Shown here: piece by piece, positions 33,358-42,189 of the stretch
Layout: each line of letters opens with the position of its first letter
Position numbering within the stretch: the first letter of the stretch is position 1
Source: Acetobacteraceae bacterium
Lineage (GTDB): Bacteria > Pseudomonadota > Alphaproteobacteria > Acetobacterales > Acetobacteraceae
Direction of reading: 5' to 3'
NCBI GenBank assembly: GCA_021732665.1
Contig: JAKFUL010000001.1
Coordinates: 1-64,000, forward strand
Length of the DNA: 64,000 nucleotides
The notes under the pieces: model-generated
The model's input: only the letters and a program-made list of their open reading frames with translations
Told to the model about the DNA's origin: nothing
Databases searched by the model: none
Made by a program: the position numbers and the translations under genes

Positions 33358-33679
33358 GAAGTGTTCGCTCCCGAAGTACGGATTTCGGGCAAGTGGGGTT
33401 CGAACCAGGGCAAATGCCCACCACGCTGAAACCGGCCTTTGACCTAGGTTTTTGAGTTCCGTACTAAAACGCCCAAGTCAGGAGGTCCGGAGAGAATTGG
33501 CCTCCGGAGAGCGATTTTTCGCCTTCTCCGCGCCGGCCCAGTCAACAGGTCTGGCCCGAAAACCCCAGGGAACCTGCGACTCAGCGCGGTGCCTGGTCTG
33601 GCGGAGAGTGCGGCTCGTATGGGAACTGGCGGAGGAGGTGCGACCAGATACAAACGGTCTCAAGGCTGGAGCCTTGGAG
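33358..33679. repeat. Dispersed repeat R1, copy 3
   Basis: Full-length copy, same orientation and length as copy 1 (4368-4689), from GTGTTCGCTCCCGAAGTAC to GGAGCCTTGGAG. It lies between the hsdR fragment and the chromosomal sulfur operon, mirroring copy 1 at the other end of the island. The following 33680-33841 shows nothing recognisable. Confidence 0.8.
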
Positions 33680-33841
33680 AGCAGGCCAGCGGACATCGTC
33701 GCCCATCGCAGACCTGAGGACTTCGGCGAAGCGATGTGCCTTCGGCGGGAATTTCACATGCACCTCTCAGGCCCCACACGACCGCCATCCGATGTAGACG
33801 ATTGAGGTTGGTACAATCCTGGCGACCGAGGCAGCCAGCGT

Positions 33842-34672
33842 TCATTGCCAGGCCGCCGCGCGCCAAAGAACACGCAGGGCGATGGCGAAAAGGCAGGCGG
33901 CAAAGACGCGGCGCAGGAGCGGCACCGGAACCCGCGATGAGAGGCGCGCGGCAAACGGCGCCACAACGGTGGCTGGGAGGGCCAGCAGGATCGCCGCGCT
34001 CAGGCTGACGTAGCCGAGGGAATCAGGAGGCAGGCCGGGCCTGCCGTAGCCCAGGGCGGCGAATCCGAGCGTCGCTGGCAGCGCGACCGCGATATTGAAG
34101 ACGGCGCCGGCACCGACGGCGCGATTGATCGGCGTGTTGAAGAGCCCGAGGGCCGGGCCGCTCAACGTGCCTGCGCCGATCCCGAGGCCGGCGGACAACC
34201 CGCCGATGGCTGCCGGCGGCAGCCAGCCCAGCGGCGGGGCCGGTAGGCCGGAAGCCAGCACGCCGCGAGCACCCGCCATCATCTGAATGCCAAGCAGAAT
34301 GGCGACGGCAGCGAAGGCGCCGACCGACAGCGAGGCAGGAATCAGGGGTGCCAGCCCCAACCCGAGCAGCGCGCCCACCAGGAGTGCGGGCATCCAGGCC
34401 CGCAGGATCGGCTGATCGATGGTCCCGGCCGCAGCGTGGGCCGCTGCCGCCGCCAGTGAGGACAGCAGGATCGCCGCCTGCGCGGTGCCGATGGCCAGCG
34501 CGGCGCGATCGGCGTCTGACATGCCGCCTGCCGCGAAGACCTCAAGCAGCACCGGCACGGCAATGACGCCACCGCCAATGCCGAGCAATCCCCCGACCAC
34601 GCCGATGGCCGCGCCAGCCAGGACGAAAGCCAGCAGGGTCCAGCCGCTGTAAGTGACAAGGATTTCCAACAT
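33842..34672 (-). CDS. TauE/SafE-family sulfite/organosulfonate exporter-like permease
   Basis: A 276-residue membrane protein with about eight hydrophobic helices. The duplicated Gly-rich motifs are clear: GVVGGLLGIGGGVIAVPVLL near the N-terminus and GGLSAGLGIGAGTLSGPALG in the second half. Family members move sulfur oxyanions or sulfonates. It is the last gene of a leftward sulfur/redox operon. The substrate is inferred from neighbours. Confidence 0.8.
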   Translation of the reverse strand: MLEILVTYSGWTLLAFVLAGAAIGVVGGLLGIGGGVIAVPVLLEVFAAGGMSDADRAALAIGTAQAAILLSSLAAAAAHAAAGTIDQPILRAWMPALLVGALLGLGLAPLIPASLSVGAFAAVAILLGIQMMAGARGVLASGLPAPPLGWLPPAAIGGLSAGLGIGAGTLSGPALGLFNTPINRAVGAGAVFNIAVALPATLGFAALGYGRPGLPPDSLGYVSLSAAILLALPATVVAPFAARLSSRVPVPLLRRVFAACLFAIALRVLWRAAAWQ

Positions 34673-34755
34673 GCTGACTTGTGCCGCCAGTCGAGAAACG
34701 GAACAACCTCATGGCCACTATCGCCGGTCCGATGTGACGGCGTTGCAATGAGACG

Positions 34756-35868
34756 TCAGCGTGCCGTGAAGCCGAACATCGGCCGCATCCTGATCCCGAT
34801 CCAGCAGCCCGGCATCGCGGCGGCGAGCCACACGAAGCCGTGCAGGCTGCCCGATGATGCGCCACCGAGGAAGGCGCCGACATTGCAGCCGAAAGACAGC
34901 CTGGCGCCCACCCCCATCAGCAGCCCGCCCAGCGCCGCCCCTGTGGCACCGCGCCAGCCGATCGGCGTGCCGTGCCGCAACCGGCCTTGCCCTGCCGCAG
35001 CGAGAAGGGCACCGAGCAGCAGCCCTACATCGGACAGCGAACCGTGCATCGCGAGCAGCGGACCGTCGAGCGCTTCCCGTGTCCAGCCGGACGACCAGAA
35101 CTCGAAGCCAGAAAGGTCCCATCCTAGGGCTTGCAAGGCTTGTGCGCCCCAAAGCGTCAGGCCCATCGTGATGCCCCAGGGCGTGCCCGAGACGAGGAAC
35201 AGCGCCGCGGCGCCGGCCCCAATCACCGCGCCTGCCAGCAAGCGCTCGCGCGACGGCCGCGCTCCACGCAGAACCACCATCGCGCCGAGGCCGAGCAGCA
35301 CCTCGGTCACCACAAGCCCGCCCCAGGGGCCAAGCAGGGCAGGCAGATCGATCTCGCCAAGGCTCGGCAGCCGGAGTGCGGCGGGGAGCATCAGGCTGCC
35401 CAGCACGCCGCCGAAGCAGAAAAATGGCAGAGCTACCCACATCCGGCGCGACCCCTGGCCGGCCGCGACCAGGGTGCCGGACCCGCAGCCATTGGTGATC
35501 TGCATGCCGATGCCAAAGATCGCGGCGCCGAGCAGCAAAGGCAGCCCGATGGGCGCGACGAAGCGCCCATAGCCATCCACCAGCATGCCGAAAGGCAGCA
35601 CGACCAGCGCTGCCACCGCGGGCACGATGAAGGCTGCGCCGAGCGTGCGGCCATCACGCTCCACGAGCAGCGCGCGGAAGCCGCCAGCGAAACCGTAGTC
35701 AAGCCATACGAACATGGCGCCAAGCAACATCGCCACGGCGAGGACCGGCAGAAGCGCCGCATCGCCGATGCCGGAGACGCCCGCAACGGCCAGAATGGTG
35801 CCGGCCACCCCGAGCAGGAGGCCCGCCACTTGGACGCGCGGCGGCTCGGCCGAGAGCGCGCCCGCCAC
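34756..35868 (-). CDS. YeeE/YedE-family thiosulfate-type transporter
   Basis: A ~370-residue membrane protein. The conserved Cys motifs of both halves are present: GMQITNGCGSGTL and ARLSFGCNVGAFLGG. The GTG at 35868, two bases after the DUF302 stop, gives the family length; the longer open frame crosses the DUF302 gene in another frame. YeeE proteins import thiosulfate through these cysteines. Partners here (DUF302, CcdA, thioredoxin) suggest reductive or oxidative handling of the sulfur in the periplasm. Confidence 0.8.
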   Translation of the reverse strand: MAGALSAEPPRVQVAGLLLGVAGTILAVAGVSGIGDAALLPVLAVAMLLGAMFVWLDYGFAGGFRALLVERDGRTLGAAFIVPAVAALVVLPFGMLVDGYGRFVAPIGLPLLLGAAIFGIGMQITNGCGSGTLVAAGQGSRRMWVALPFFCFGGVLGSLMLPAALRLPSLGEIDLPALLGPWGGLVVTEVLLGLGAMVVLRGARPSRERLLAGAVIGAGAAALFLVSGTPWGITMGLTLWGAQALQALGWDLSGFEFWSSGWTREALDGPLLAMHGSLSDVGLLLGALLAAAGQGRLRHGTPIGWRGATGAALGGLLMGVGARLSFGCNVGAFLGGASSGSLHGFVWLAAAMPGCWIGIRMRPMFGFTAR

Positions 35869-35869
35869 G

Positions 35870-36343
35870 CTATTCAGCGGCCTTGCGGACCAGAGTCTCG
35901 ATGAAGGCCTCGGTGTCGCGCTGGCCCTCGGGCGGGATGGTGACGCCGTGACGGGCAAAGACCCGCTCCGCGATATCCGCCCCGGTGCTGCGGGTGATGA
36001 AGGTCCGGCCTTGATTGTCCTCCCACACCAGGACACGCATCGGCAGATCGATGGCGAGCGTCGGGTTGGCGGCCATGCCCGGCGTGCCGGCGCGCGGATT
36101 GCCGAACAGCACCACCGTGCGCGCCCGCAGCGTCATACCGGCATCGCGGGCTGCCGCGGCGTGGTCGACCTCGGTGAAGACAACCCAGCCGGCCTCGCGC
36201 ACCGCGGCCAGGAAGCGATCGAGCGTTGCGCGGGTCCCATGCGCGCTTGGCGTGGTCACGAGACCGGCTTGCTGCGCATCCGCGGAAAGGCTGGATGCGA
36301 AGATCGTGAGCGCCGCGCCGAGGAAGATGGTGCGGCGCCTCAT
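35870..36343 (-). CDS. Exported DUF302 protein
   Basis: A 157-residue protein with a signal peptide (MRRRTIFLGAALTIFASSL ending ADAQQ) and a DUF302 domain: ATLDRFLAAVREAGWVVFTE, VVLFGNPRAGTPGM, LDLP-type ending in IDLPMRVLVWED. DUF302 proteins often accompany sulfur-oxidation or thiosulfate genes, but their biochemistry is unsettled. It lies between CcdA and YeeE/YedE and is probably periplasmic. Confidence 0.75.
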   Translation of the reverse strand: MRRRTIFLGAALTIFASSLSADAQQAGLVTTPSAHGTRATLDRFLAAVREAGWVVFTEVDHAAAARDAGMTLRARTVVLFGNPRAGTPGMAANPTLAIDLPMRVLVWEDNQGRTFITRSTGADIAERVFARHGVTIPPEGQRDTEAFIETLVRKAAE

Positions 36344-36413
36344 CTGGTGTTGGTATGGTTCATAGTTAAAAACTCATCCCTGTTCATATTGCACGGCTGC
36401 TTCTCGACGCCTC

Positions 36414-37130
36414 TCAGAATCGAGTGATCAACTCCACCCACCCATCCGGCAGCGCCGCTGTCAGCACCGCCTCGACCCGGCGATCCAGGCCGCTCAGCAT
36501 GGCCACCCCAACCAGTGCCAGCACGCCGCCCAGCGCCGGCCGGCCCCAGCCCCCCGCCTTGGCCAAATGCCGACGCAACGCCGGCATGGCACTGCGCGCC
36601 ACTGTGCCAAGCGCCAGAAGCGGCAGGGCCGCACCCAGCGCGAAGGCCGCCATCACCAAGGTCGCCTGCGCCGCCGTCCCGGCCTGAGCGGCCAGCCCCA
36701 AAGCCGCGCCGAGCGCGGGCCCGGTGCAGGGTGCCCAGGCCACGCCCAGCACAACGCCGAGCCCGAACTGACCACCGAGCCCCTGCGCTGGCATGCGCTG
36801 CGCCAGGGCTGAGATAGGTGCCATGATCGCTTCGCCCGCCATGGTCAGGCGTGTGGCGAGGCCCGCGACCAACAAGGCGAGGCCCGCCAGCAGCAGCATC
36901 ACCGCGGACCCGATCCGCAGCACCTCGGGGTCGAAACCGATCGACGTCGCCAGCAGGCCAAGCACAACGCCCAGCCCAGCAAAGCCGATCACCAGGCCAC
37001 CCGCCAAAGCCAACGGCGCCAGGCGATGCTCGGCGGTCGCGGCGCCGAGCACGATCGGCAGCAAGGGCAGCACACAGGGCGACAGGCTGGCGAGGATCCC
37101 CGCCAGCCCCGCCAGCAATAACGTTCCCAT
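36414..37130 (-). CDS. CcdA/SoxV-type thiol-disulfide transmembrane protein
   Basis: A 238-residue membrane protein with six hydrophobic helices. The paired redox cysteines are in ILASLSPCVLPLLPIVLG and GVAWAPCTGPALGAALG. It carries electrons from cytoplasmic thioredoxin to periplasmic thiol proteins. It is 10 nt downstream of an exported thioredoxin gene, the pairing seen for SoxV/SoxW in sulfur oxidisers and for CcdA/ResA-type systems. Confidence 0.85.
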   Translation of the reverse strand: MGTLLLAGLAGILASLSPCVLPLLPIVLGAATAEHRLAPLALAGGLVIGFAGLGVVLGLLATSIGFDPEVLRIGSAVMLLLAGLALLVAGLATRLTMAGEAIMAPISALAQRMPAQGLGGQFGLGVVLGVAWAPCTGPALGAALGLAAQAGTAAQATLVMAAFALGAALPLLALGTVARSAMPALRRHLAKAGGWGRPALGGVLALVGVAMLSGLDRRVEAVLTAALPDGWVELITRF

Positions 37131-37140
37131 GGCCGCGGCG

Positions 37141-37542
37141 TCAGACGGCGCGGCGGATCAGGTCGCGGATCTGCGTCGCGTCGGTTACGCCGATGATGCG
37201 GCCGCGTTCCTGCGTACCGTTGAAGGCGATGATCGTGGATTGTTGCCGCACGCCGAGGCGGCGAAGCGCGTCCTTCTGCGTGTCGAAATCGACCGTGAGC
37301 AACAGCGCTGATGCCAGCGCCGGCTCCGCCAGGGTGGCGGTCACATGCGGCGCCTGGGCGCGGCAGGTCGGGCACCAGGGTGCCGTGACCTCGACGATCA
37401 ACGGCCGACCGGCGGCCTGCGCCGCGGCGAAGGCGGCGTCGGACCAGGGCGCGCGCTCGGCGGCGCGGGCGGTCGAAGCAGCGGCAGCGACCCAGCTGAA
37501 GGCGAGGGCCGCCAGCAGGGGGCGGCGGGGCAGGTTCGGCAT
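37141..37542 (-). CDS. Exported thioredoxin-like protein (SoxW-type)
   Basis: A 133-residue protein from ATG 37542, preceded by GGAGGAG; a longer frame begins at 37566. Signal peptide residues 1-~27 (PLLAALAFSWVAAAAS, ARAA), then a thioredoxin domain with the active site WCPTC (Cys57, Cys60). It would be kept reduced by the adjacent CcdA-like protein and act on periplasmic sulfur-transfer or cytochrome thiols. It is the first gene of the leftward operon, divergent from the TetR gene. Confidence 0.8.
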   Translation of the reverse strand: MPNLPRRPLLAALAFSWVAAAASTARAAERAPWSDAAFAAAQAAGRPLIVEVTAPWCPTCRAQAPHVTATLAEPALASALLLTVDFDTQKDALRRLGVRQQSTIIAFNGTQERGRIIGVTDATQIRDLIRRAV

Positions 37543-37658
37543 GGCGGTCTGTCTCCTCCGTGGCACGGGCGCACCCGCTCGCGTCGAGCTTCGCTGAACT
37601 TCGATCGAAGGTTACGCAGGCCGAGCAGAAATTTGGATCTTGCCCGCAATCGCAGATG

Positions 37659-37680
37659 TTCTAAAACGATCGCTCTAGAA
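37659..37680. promoter_or_regulatory. Imperfect palindrome, candidate TetR operator
   Basis: A 22-nt imperfect inverted repeat centred on CGATCG with TTCTA/TAGAA arms (18 of 22 positions symmetric), 19 nt before the TetR start and in the divergent gap to the thioredoxin operon. Position and symmetry suit autoregulation; binding is inferred. Confidence 0.45.
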
Positions 37681-37699
37681 TTAGGAATATCGCTTCCTG

Positions 37700-38293
37700 A
37701 TGGCACGCGCCCGTGAGTTCGACGACAACGCGGTCCTCGACGCCGCAACCGACCGCTTTTGGCGGCAGGGCTACGCCGCGACCTCGGTGCGCGACCTCGG
37801 TGAGGCAATGGGGCTTGTGCCGGCGAGCCTCTACAACGCCTTCGGCAGCAAGCACGCGCTTTTCGCGTTGTGTCTCGACCGCTACCTCGACCGGAACATG
37901 CGCGAACGGATCGAGCGCCTGGAAGCGAAGCAACCACCGCGTGTGGCCATCGAGACCTTCCTGAACGAGATCGTGGCGCGTTCGCTCGCCGATCCGCGCG
38001 GCTGCCTGCTGGTCAATTCGGCGCTGGAAGTCGCCCCGCATGATGCGGAGATCGGCGCCGTCATCGCGGCAAGGTTGGCGGAGCTGGAAGCCTTCTTCCA
38101 TCGCTGCGTCATCGCCGGGCAGCGCGATGGCAGCATCACCGCAGCGCCCTCGGCGCGCGACCTCGCGCGGCTCCTGCTGACCACGGTGATGGGCCTGCGC
38201 GTGCTGTCACGCGCCAGGCCGGAGCCTGCCCTGCTGCGTGGCGCCGCGCGCCAGGCGCTGACGCTGCTCGATCCACCAGCCTGCGCAAACTGA
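37700..38293 (+). CDS. TetR/AcrR-family transcriptional regulator
   Basis: A 197-residue repressor. The N-terminal HTH is typical: AVLDAATDRFWRQGYAATSV, RDLGEAMGLVPASLYNAFGS. The ligand domain has the DPRGCLLVNSALE block, whose cysteine recurs in TetR members that respond to electrophiles or oxidants. It begins a rightward operon with GST-type and peroxiredoxin genes, consistent with control of thiol-stress defence. ATG 37700 has only a weak upstream ribosome site. Confidence 0.85.
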   Translation: MARAREFDDNAVLDAATDRFWRQGYAATSVRDLGEAMGLVPASLYNAFGSKHALFALCLDRYLDRNMRERIERLEAKQPPRVAIETFLNEIVARSLADPRGCLLVNSALEVAPHDAEIGAVIAARLAELEAFFHRCVIAGQRDGSITAAPSARDLARLLLTTVMGLRVLSRARPEPALLRGAARQALTLLDPPACAN

Positions 38294-38309
38294 CACAGGA
38301 GACGCCGCC

Positions 38310-39014
38310 ATGATCCGCTTCTATTTCCACCCAACCCCGAACCCCGCCAAGGTCTCGCTGTTCCTTGAGGAAACCGGGCTCACCTATGAGGTCGTTCCGG
38401 TCGATACCAGCAAGGGCGAGCAGCATCTGGCCGCCTTCCGCGCCGTCAATCCCAACGGCAAGCTACCGGCCATCGTCGACACGGAGGGGCCGGGCGGCAA
38501 GGAGGCGCGCGTCTTCGACTCCACGGCGATCCTGCTCTACCTCGCGGAGAAGACCGGCCAGCTGCTCGGCACGCCTGAGGATCGGCCGGAACTGCTGTCC
38601 TGGCTCGCTTTCCTCGGCACTGGCCTTGGTCCCTTCTCCGGCCAGGCGGTGCATTTCCAGTTCGCCGCGCCCGAGGGGTTGGACTATGCGCGCAACCGCT
38701 ACCGGCGCGAGGCGGAACGGCACTACCAGGTGCTGGAAGATCATCTGGCCGGACGCGACGTCATCGTCGGCGACAGCTTCACCATCGCCGACATCTCCGC
38801 CTGGGGCTGGATCGACCGGGCGTCGCGCGTGCTGAAAGGCGATGGCGATCCGCTCGCGGCCTATCCGAACATCAAGCGCTGGTTCGCCGCTATCGACAGC
38901 CGTCCTGCCGTGGCGCGCGCGAGGGCGGTCGGGCAGGACCATGAGTTCAAGAAGGTGCAGGACGAGGAAGCCCGTCGGCACCTGTTCCCGTCCAACTATC
39001 CACCGGCTGCGTAG
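38310..39014 (+). CDS. Glutathione S-transferase family protein
   Basis: A 234-residue GST, starting 16 nt after tetR with AGGAG upstream. The thioredoxin-fold half contains FYFHPTPNPAKVSLFLEE, VNPNGKLPAIVD and FDSTAILLYLAEK; the helical half has FTIADISAWGWIDRA. Layout resembles the Nu/YfcG-like group. It probably conjugates or reduces electrophiles with glutathione. Regulated presumably by the adjacent TetR. Confidence 0.85.
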   Translation: MIRFYFHPTPNPAKVSLFLEETGLTYEVVPVDTSKGEQHLAAFRAVNPNGKLPAIVDTEGPGGKEARVFDSTAILLYLAEKTGQLLGTPEDRPELLSWLAFLGTGLGPFSGQAVHFQFAAPEGLDYARNRYRREAERHYQVLEDHLAGRDVIVGDSFTIADISAWGWIDRASRVLKGDGDPLAAYPNIKRWFAAIDSRPAVARARAVGQDHEFKKVQDEEARRHLFPSNYPPAA

Positions 39015-39043
39015 AGCCACCCCAAGCGCGTTTGGAAGCGAAC

Positions 39044-39922
39044 ATGGCAGATACCCCAGAATATACGCCACCAAAGGTCTGGACCTGGGCCAGGCCCAAT
39101 GGTGGCGCCTTCGCGAGCATCAACCGGCCGATCGCCGGCCCGACGCATCACAAGGAGCTGCCGGTCGGGCGACACCCACTTCAGCTTTACTCGCTGGGCA
39201 CGCCGAACGGCGTGAAGGTCACGATCCTGCTCGAGGAGTTGCTCGCACTCGGCCATGCCGGCGCAGAGTACGACGCTTGGCTGATCAAGATCGCCGATGG
39301 CGACCAATTCGGCTCGGGGTTTGTGGCGGTCAATCCGAACTCCAAGATCCCCGCTCTGCTGGACCAAAGCGGACCGAAGCCGATACGGGTGTTCGAATCA
39401 GGCTCGATCCTGCTCTATCTCGCGGAGAAGTTCGGCGCTTTCCTGCCGACCGACATCGCAACCCGCACCGAGGCGCTGAACTGGTTATTCTGGCAGATGG
39501 GCAGCGCGCCGTATCTGGGGGGCGGCTTCGGCCATTTCTACGCCTACGCGCCGACCAAGATCGAGTATGCGATCGACCGCTTCGCGATGGAGGTGAAGCG
39601 GCAGCTCGATGTGCTCGACCGGCGGCTGGCCGAGAGCCCGTATCTCGCTGGAGACGACTACACGATCGCCGATATCGCGGTCTTCCCTTGGTATGGCGGC
39701 CTGGTGAAGGGCTGGTCCTACGGCGCGGCGGAGTTCCTTAGCGTGCAGGACTACACGCATGTCCAGCGCTGGGCCGATGCCATCCTCGCGCGGCCGGCGG
39801 TGCAGCGCGGCCGCATGGTGAACCGGGTGCGCGGCGAGCCGCATGAGCAGCTGCTCGAACGCCATGATGCCAGTGATTTCGAAACCAGGACGCAGGACAA
39901 GATCGCGGATGCGCCGGCGTGA
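39044..39922 (+). CDS. yghU: Glutathione-dependent disulfide-bond oxidoreductase YghU
   Basis: A 292-residue GST-like protein from ATG 39044. It is strongly similar to E. coli YghU throughout: KVWTWARPNGGAFASINRP, LPVGRHPLQLYSLGTPNG, KIPALLDQ, VFESGSILLYLAEKFG, HVQRWADAI and the ending ERHDASDFET. YghU has disulfide-reductase activity with glutathione. It continues the TetR-led thiol-stress operon; a TTG at 39032 is a less likely start. Confidence 0.9.
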   Translation: MADTPEYTPPKVWTWARPNGGAFASINRPIAGPTHHKELPVGRHPLQLYSLGTPNGVKVTILLEELLALGHAGAEYDAWLIKIADGDQFGSGFVAVNPNSKIPALLDQSGPKPIRVFESGSILLYLAEKFGAFLPTDIATRTEALNWLFWQMGSAPYLGGGFGHFYAYAPTKIEYAIDRFAMEVKRQLDVLDRRLAESPYLAGDDYTIADIAVFPWYGGLVKGWSYGAAEFLSVQDYTHVQRWADAILARPAVQRGRMVNRVRGEPHEQLLERHDASDFETRTQDKIADAPA

Positions 39923-39975
39923 GCGCCGCCCATCGCCGCCACTTCCGCTCTGTCTAACCAAGAAGGACCTACTCC

Positions 39976-40641
39976 ATGACCGAGACCCTCTCCGGGCAGC
40001 TTGAATCCTATAGGGCTGGCTGGCGCGCCCGCGTTCCTACTGACCGCCAAGCGGTGATGGACGGTCATGTCGCGCATCTCGCCGCCAGCGGCATCGCAAA
40101 GACCGCAAAGCAGCTCGGTGACCGCGCCCCCGCCATCCAGCTGCGCGACCAGCATGGCGCCGAATTCGACGTGGCAAGCCTGCTCACCAAGGGGGCCGTC
40201 GTCGTCACCTTCTATCGCGGCGGCTGGTGCCCGTTCTGCAACATGGAGTTGAAGGCCTACCAGGCGGTGTTGCCGCGCCTCGCCGCGGCCGGCGCCAGCC
40301 TGGTCGCCATCAGCCCGGAGAAGCCGGATGACGTGGCTGATACCGCGACGAAGAACGAACTGAGCTTTCCCGTGCTCAGCGACATCGGCCATACGGTCGC
40401 CAAGGCCTTCGGCGTCCATTACGCCTTCACCGCCGAGGTCCGCACCGTCTACGACGGCTTCAAGCTCGACATCCCCGGCAAGAACGGCACACCGGACGAC
40501 TGGTCACTGCCGCTGTCGGCGACCTATGTCATCGGCAGGGATGGGACGATCCTCTTCGCCGATACGCGCACCGATTACCGCGAGCGCACCGACCCCGAAG
40601 AGATATTGCGGCTGCTCGAACACCGGGCTGCGGCCGAGTGA
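39976..40641 (+). CDS. Peroxiredoxin-like (AhpC/TSA family) protein
   Basis: A 221-residue thioredoxin-fold protein. The active site is VVVTFYRGGWCPFCNMEL, with two Cys spaced CxxC rather than the single peroxidatic Cys of classical AhpC. PEKPDDVADTATKNELSFPV follows the family pattern. It probably reduces peroxides or disulfides. Fourth gene of the operon. Confidence 0.8.
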   Translation: MTETLSGQLESYRAGWRARVPTDRQAVMDGHVAHLAASGIAKTAKQLGDRAPAIQLRDQHGAEFDVASLLTKGAVVVTFYRGGWCPFCNMELKAYQAVLPRLAAAGASLVAISPEKPDDVADTATKNELSFPVLSDIGHTVAKAFGVHYAFTAEVRTVYDGFKLDIPGKNGTPDDWSLPLSATYVIGRDGTILFADTRTDYRERTDPEEILRLLEHRAAAE

Positions 40642-40672
40642 CGTTTCATCACGCGACAAGGAGCCCTGGATC

Positions 40673-41194
40673 ATGACCCACACCACGAAGCTTGCCGCCG
40701 GCGCGGCCTTTCCAGCGATCACCGTGCCGCGCCTCGGCGGCGGCGAAATCGCGCCGGCTGCGACCGCGGGCTGGCGCCTGCTGATCGTCTATCGCGGCAA
40801 GCATTGCCCTCTCTGCAAGCCCTATCTCGGCACGCTCGATAAGCTGCTGGAGGAGTTCGAGGCCGCCGGCGTCTCAGTCGCCGCCATCTCCGCCGATCCG
40901 GAGGAGAAGGCTGCGGCCGACCATGCCGAGTTCGGCTGGCGCTTCCCGCTGGGCTACGGGTTGACCGTCGCGCAGATGCAGGCGCTGGGCCTGTATATCT
41001 CCAACCCGCGCTCGGCCCAGGAAACCGACCGACCCTTCGCCGAGCCCGGTCTGTTCCTGATCAACCCGGCGGGCGAAGTGCAACTGATCGACATTTCCAA
41101 CGCGCCCTTCGCGCGGCCGGACCTCGCGGGTATCGCCCGCGGCGCCAAGCGCATCCAGGAGATGAACTACCCGATCCGCGGCACGCTGGTCTGA
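40673..41194 (+). CDS. Redoxin/AhpC-TSA family protein (HCPLC active site)
   Basis: A 173-residue redoxin from ATG 40673; the frame is open further upstream but overlaps the previous gene. The active site LLIVYRGKHCPLCKPYL is again CxxC. The remaining fold is standard: ISADPEEKAAADHAEFGWRF, GLFLINPAGEVQLIDISNAP. Two different redoxins in tandem suggest complementary substrates. Confidence 0.8.
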   Translation: MTHTTKLAAGAAFPAITVPRLGGGEIAPAATAGWRLLIVYRGKHCPLCKPYLGTLDKLLEEFEAAGVSVAAISADPEEKAAADHAEFGWRFPLGYGLTVAQMQALGLYISNPRSAQETDRPFAEPGLFLINPAGEVQLIDISNAPFARPDLAGIARGAKRIQEMNYPIRGTLV

Positions 41195-41201
41195 TCGCGC
41201 C

Positions 41202-41885
41202 ATGCTGACCGGCATCCGCGCCTGCGTCTTCGATGCCTACGGCACGCTGTTCGATTTCGCTTCGGCGGCGGCCGGCTGCGCTGACGTGCTGGGCGACAAG
41301 GCGGGTCCGCTGACCGCGCTTTGGCGCGACAAGCAGCTGCAATACTCCTGGCTGCGCGGGCTGCAGGGCCGCTACGTGCCGTTCTGGCAGGTCACCGGCG
41401 ACGCCCTGGACTTCGCGCTGGAGACACTTGATCTCCCGGCAGACGGGCCACTGCGCGAGCGTCTAATGAATCTGTACCGCACGCTCGGCACATTTCCCGA
41501 AGTGCCTGGCGTGCTCCGCGCGCTGCGCGAGGCAGGCTTTGCCACCGCCATCCTATCGAACGGCTCGCCGGACATGCTGGCAAGCGCGGTGGAGGGCGCC
41601 GGGCTCGCCGGGGCCTTCGATGCGGTGATCTCGGTGGATGAGGTCGGCAACTTCAAGCCGGACCCTCGGGTCTATCAACGCGCGGTCGACCGGCTCGGTG
41701 TCCCGGCGGAGGCTATTGCCTTCCAATCCTCCAATGCATGGGATGCGCATGCAGCGTCAGCGTTCGGCATGCGCGTGGTGTGGTGCAATCGCTATAGCCA
41801 GCGGCGCGAACGGCTGCCCGGGATACCGGACTACGAAATCCATAGCCTTGCCGAGCTGCCGGCATTGCTTGCGACACAGGGATAG
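41202..41885 (+). CDS. Haloacid dehalogenase, type II
   Basis: A 227-residue HAD-family enzyme. The nucleophile Asp11 is in CVFDAYGTLFD; LSNGSPDML carries the motif-II Ser; NFKPDPRVY the motif-III Lys; and SSNAWDAHAASAFGM the end block of L-2-haloacid dehalogenases. It replaces halide by hydroxyl on short 2-haloacids. It closes the TetR operon; with the GSTs it points to detoxification of halogenated or electrophilic compounds. Confidence 0.85.
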   Translation: MLTGIRACVFDAYGTLFDFASAAAGCADVLGDKAGPLTALWRDKQLQYSWLRGLQGRYVPFWQVTGDALDFALETLDLPADGPLRERLMNLYRTLGTFPEVPGVLRALREAGFATAILSNGSPDMLASAVEGAGLAGAFDAVISVDEVGNFKPDPRVYQRAVDRLGVPAEAIAFQSSNAWDAHAASAFGMRVVWCNRYSQRRERLPGIPDYEIHSLAELPALLATQG

Positions 41886-42052
41886 CGCCGAGATCGGCGA
41901 TGCGGCGGCGTCGCCCACCGCAGTCGCTATCGAAGCCCGGATTGCTGGTTCTCTGGCTTCACCCTCGCGAGGCGGACCCGGCGACGCTTGGCTGATCTAC
42001 GGATCGCGGAATGTGACCAACGTGGCGCAGCTTGCTTATGCTCTCGGTCGAT

Positions 42053-42177
42053 GGGGACCCGGACCCGAAAGCGCGGGGACCGCCGGAGACGCTGCACGAG
42101 GGGCAGATCGAGAGCGGTGGTGCGAATGGCGGCGAACCCGCTGGTGCCCACCAGGCTGGCCGTCATAAGGCCGGCCG
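42053..42177 (-). repeat. Dispersed repeat R2, copy C (left edge of the intact prophage)
   Basis: Collinear with copy B. The minus-strand frame from ATG 42166 (MTASLVGTSGFAAIRTTALD...) encodes the conserved core and stays open to 41927, 79 residues, but its C-terminal half differs from copies A and B, so a real gene is uncertain. Sharp loss of homology at 42053 suggests the phage-chromosome boundary. The rest of 41886-42248 shows only this repeat and a terminator hairpin. Confidence 0.6.
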
Positions 42178-42189
42178 AAAGGGATGGAG

